Origin: Durusdinium trenchii
Taxonomy: Eukaryota > Sar > Dinophyceae > Suessiales > Symbiodiniaceae
NCBI GenBank assembly: GCA_963970005.1
Contig: CAXAMN010015213.1
Location: 48,784-112,783 of the forward strand
Direction of reading: 5' to 3'
DNA: 64,000 nt
The position numbers were made by a program, and so were the translations under genes. Numbering within the stretch: the stretch's first letter is position 1; each line of letters starts with the position of its first letter. The notes under the pieces are model-generated. The model was not told where the DNA came from and did no database searches. It saw only the letters and a program-made list of their open reading frames with translations. Positions 63,881 through 64,000 of the stretch are shown here, in pieces.

Positions 63881-64000
63881 ATGCAAGATTTTGAGGTGCT
63901 TCCAAATCCAGCTCCGCCACCTCCGGCTGCCCCCAATTTCTGGAATGCACCAGCACCCACGCAGCCGCCCACGCAACCGCCCACGCAGCCGCCCGCGCAG
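63881..64000 (+). CDS. Partial proline-rich protein, runs off the right end
   Basis: ATG at 63,881, just after the pyrimidine-rich acceptor-like CTACCTCTTCTCCTAG. 40 codons are open to the end of the window: MQDFEVLPNPAPPPPAAPNF, then WNAPAPTQPPTQPPTQPPAQ. The 12-bp repeat (CAGCCGCCCACG) gives TQPP units. The rest of the gene lies outside, so its function cannot be said. It may be the 5' exon of a trans-spliced mRNA. Confidence 0.4.
   Translation, partial: MQDFEVLPNPAPPPPAAPNFWNAPAPTQPPTQPPTQPPAQ

Noticed and set aside
1-64000. Dinoflagellate spliced-leader RNA gene or relic leader (ending TTTTGGCTCAAG)
   Set aside because: I looked for TTTTGGCTCAAG before plausible starts and found only partial chance matches such as GTGCTCAAGGG.

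Overview
The window looks like nuclear DNA of a dinoflagellate, probably of the Symbiodinium/Suessiales kind. The signs are: same-strand genes with little spacing; coding blocks whose best in-phase joins use GC-AG, GA-AG and GT-AG introns with short direct repeats at their edges; protein families I associate with dinoflagellates; and many degenerate minisatellites and palindromic mini-elements. I saw no bacterial operon, rRNA, convincing tRNA or CRISPR array. Two 10-N runs mark assembly gaps. Naming the organism is inference. Most of the window is repeat-rich and gene-poor. Layout: 1-10.5 kb is mostly unassigned, with a purine microsatellite, a weak minus-strand coding trace and a small Copia-like fossil. 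10.5-15.3 kb is a chain of degenerate tandem arrays containing the first N run. 15.3-21 kb holds little that can be named. 21-24 kb has a 15-bp minisatellite, a GGCCTATGTTG array and three copies of a palindrome-bearing repeat. 25-42.4 kb is the richest part. It is a plus-strand run of about 25 coding blocks that appear to form several multi-exon genes: (1) a hAT-like transposase-like protein (26.6-29.3 kb) with D, D, RW and E landmarks in order; (2) unassigned dinoflagellate-type exons (29.5-32.1 kb); (3) a cytosine-C5-methyltransferase-like gene (32.5-35.7 kb) whose motif IV, VI, VIII, IX and X-like blocks fall in order once in-phase GC/GA/GT-AG introns are removed, with a 174-bp palindromic mini-element in one intron; (4) a gene or genes with a zinc ribbon, an acidic coiled block, a cupin/JmjC-like block and a Lys/Ala-rich histone-H1-like tail (36.4-42.3 kb). 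A transposase-like gene, a DNA-methyltransferase-like gene and chromatin-flavoured genes sitting together on one strand may be a composite element or an epigenetic gene cluster. This is the most promising candidate for something undescribed. 43.8-46.2 kb contains a 209-bp tandem repeat (with the second N run), a 21-bp coding-phase minisatellite and a GCGCTAG cluster. 48.5-50.2 kb holds two clear housekeeping-type genes, a ubiquitin-like-domain protein and a complete PP2C phosphatase. They are separated by a spacer that recurs downstream; one spacer copy carries a 61-bp hairpin insertion and another shows the empty site. 53.8-57.8 kb is a GC-rich, broken Helitron/PIF1-type helicase with several Stc1-like zinc modules and a C-terminal CxxC domain. 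57.8-62.4 kb is a hierarchical direct-repeat field without genes. A proline-rich open frame runs off the right end at 64,000.
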